DNA of 6,107 bases from Gammaproteobacteria bacterium RIFCSPLOWO2_02_FULL_56_15 (GTDB taxonomy: Bacteria; Pseudomonadota; Gammaproteobacteria; Eutrophobiales; Eutrophobiaceae). The stretch is from contig MGYR01000093.1 in NCBI GenBank assembly GCA_001801825.1, positions 1 to 6,107 of the forward strand, written 5' to 3'. This document shows positions 6,087 through 6,107 of this stretch, in pieces. Positions within the stretch are counted from its first letter, which is position 1; each line of letters starts with the position of its first letter. The notes below the pieces were generated by a model, which saw only the letters and a list, made by a program, of their open reading frames with translations, did no database searches and was not told where the DNA came from. Position numbers and translations under genes: made by a program.

Positions 6087-6102
6087 ACGGGGTCAGGTCT
6101 TG
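6087..6102. repeat. GGGGTCAGGTCTTG string, possible edge of a REP-type or transposase-associated repeat
   Basis: ACGGGGTCAGGTCTTG lies 16 bases after the VOC stop and close to the window edge. From memory, GGGGTCAGGTCTTG-like strings recur in proteobacterial genomes beside REP-associated tyrosine transposase genes, often as inverted pairs. The partner arm would lie outside the window, so this rests on recognition of one arm only. Confidence 0.3.
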
Positions 6103-6107
6103 GTGCG

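Noticed and set aside
1..6107. CRISPR arrays, tRNA or rRNA genes, riboswitches, phage or plasmid attachment sites
   Set aside because: No regularly spaced repeats, cloverleaf-like sequences, rRNA signatures or recognisable aptamers were seen on either strand.

Overview
The window looks like a chromosomal segment from a GC-rich proteobacterium. The class is not certain; the DAHP synthase and phenylacetate-CoA ligase read like gamma- or betaproteobacterial versions. It splits into a leftward gene on the minus strand and a rightward block of four genes on the plus strand, separated by a short AT-richer divergent region.

Left part (1-2372, minus): most of a large P-type cation-transporting ATPase that runs off the left edge, so its C-terminus is missing. 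All catalytic motifs are present. The membrane cation-site motifs are those of the Na+/K+-ATPase-like class (IIC). Its start is odd: an ATG at 2420 opens the same frame with a plausible N-terminus, but a TGA 13 codons later separates it from the long frame, which must then begin at GTG 2372 without a visible ribosome binding site.

Divergent region (2421-2593): no gene is supported. It holds an imperfect dyad, two CCATATG copies and the strong AGGAGG site of the next gene.

Right part (2594-6070, plus): a type I DAHP synthase (first step of the shikimate pathway), phenylacetate-CoA ligase (paaK), a small hotdog-fold thioesterase of the fluoroacetyl-CoA thioesterase (FlK) type with an intact Thr/Glu/His triad, and a VOC-superfamily protein. 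paaK and the thioesterase are 37 bp apart and are probably one transcript. The others are separated by 109 and 163 bp, and each of those gaps has a TATAAT-like box and inverted repeats. A possible theme is aromatic metabolism: DAHP synthase feeds aromatic synthesis, PaaK makes an aryl-CoA, and the thioesterase could release it or clear a dead-end acyl-CoA. The DAHP synthase has Gly where AroG has Pro150, a known feedback-control position, which may mean altered inhibition.

The last bases contain a GGGGTCAGGTCTTG string resembling repeats seen near REP-associated transposases, so a mobile or repeated element may begin just beyond the right edge.
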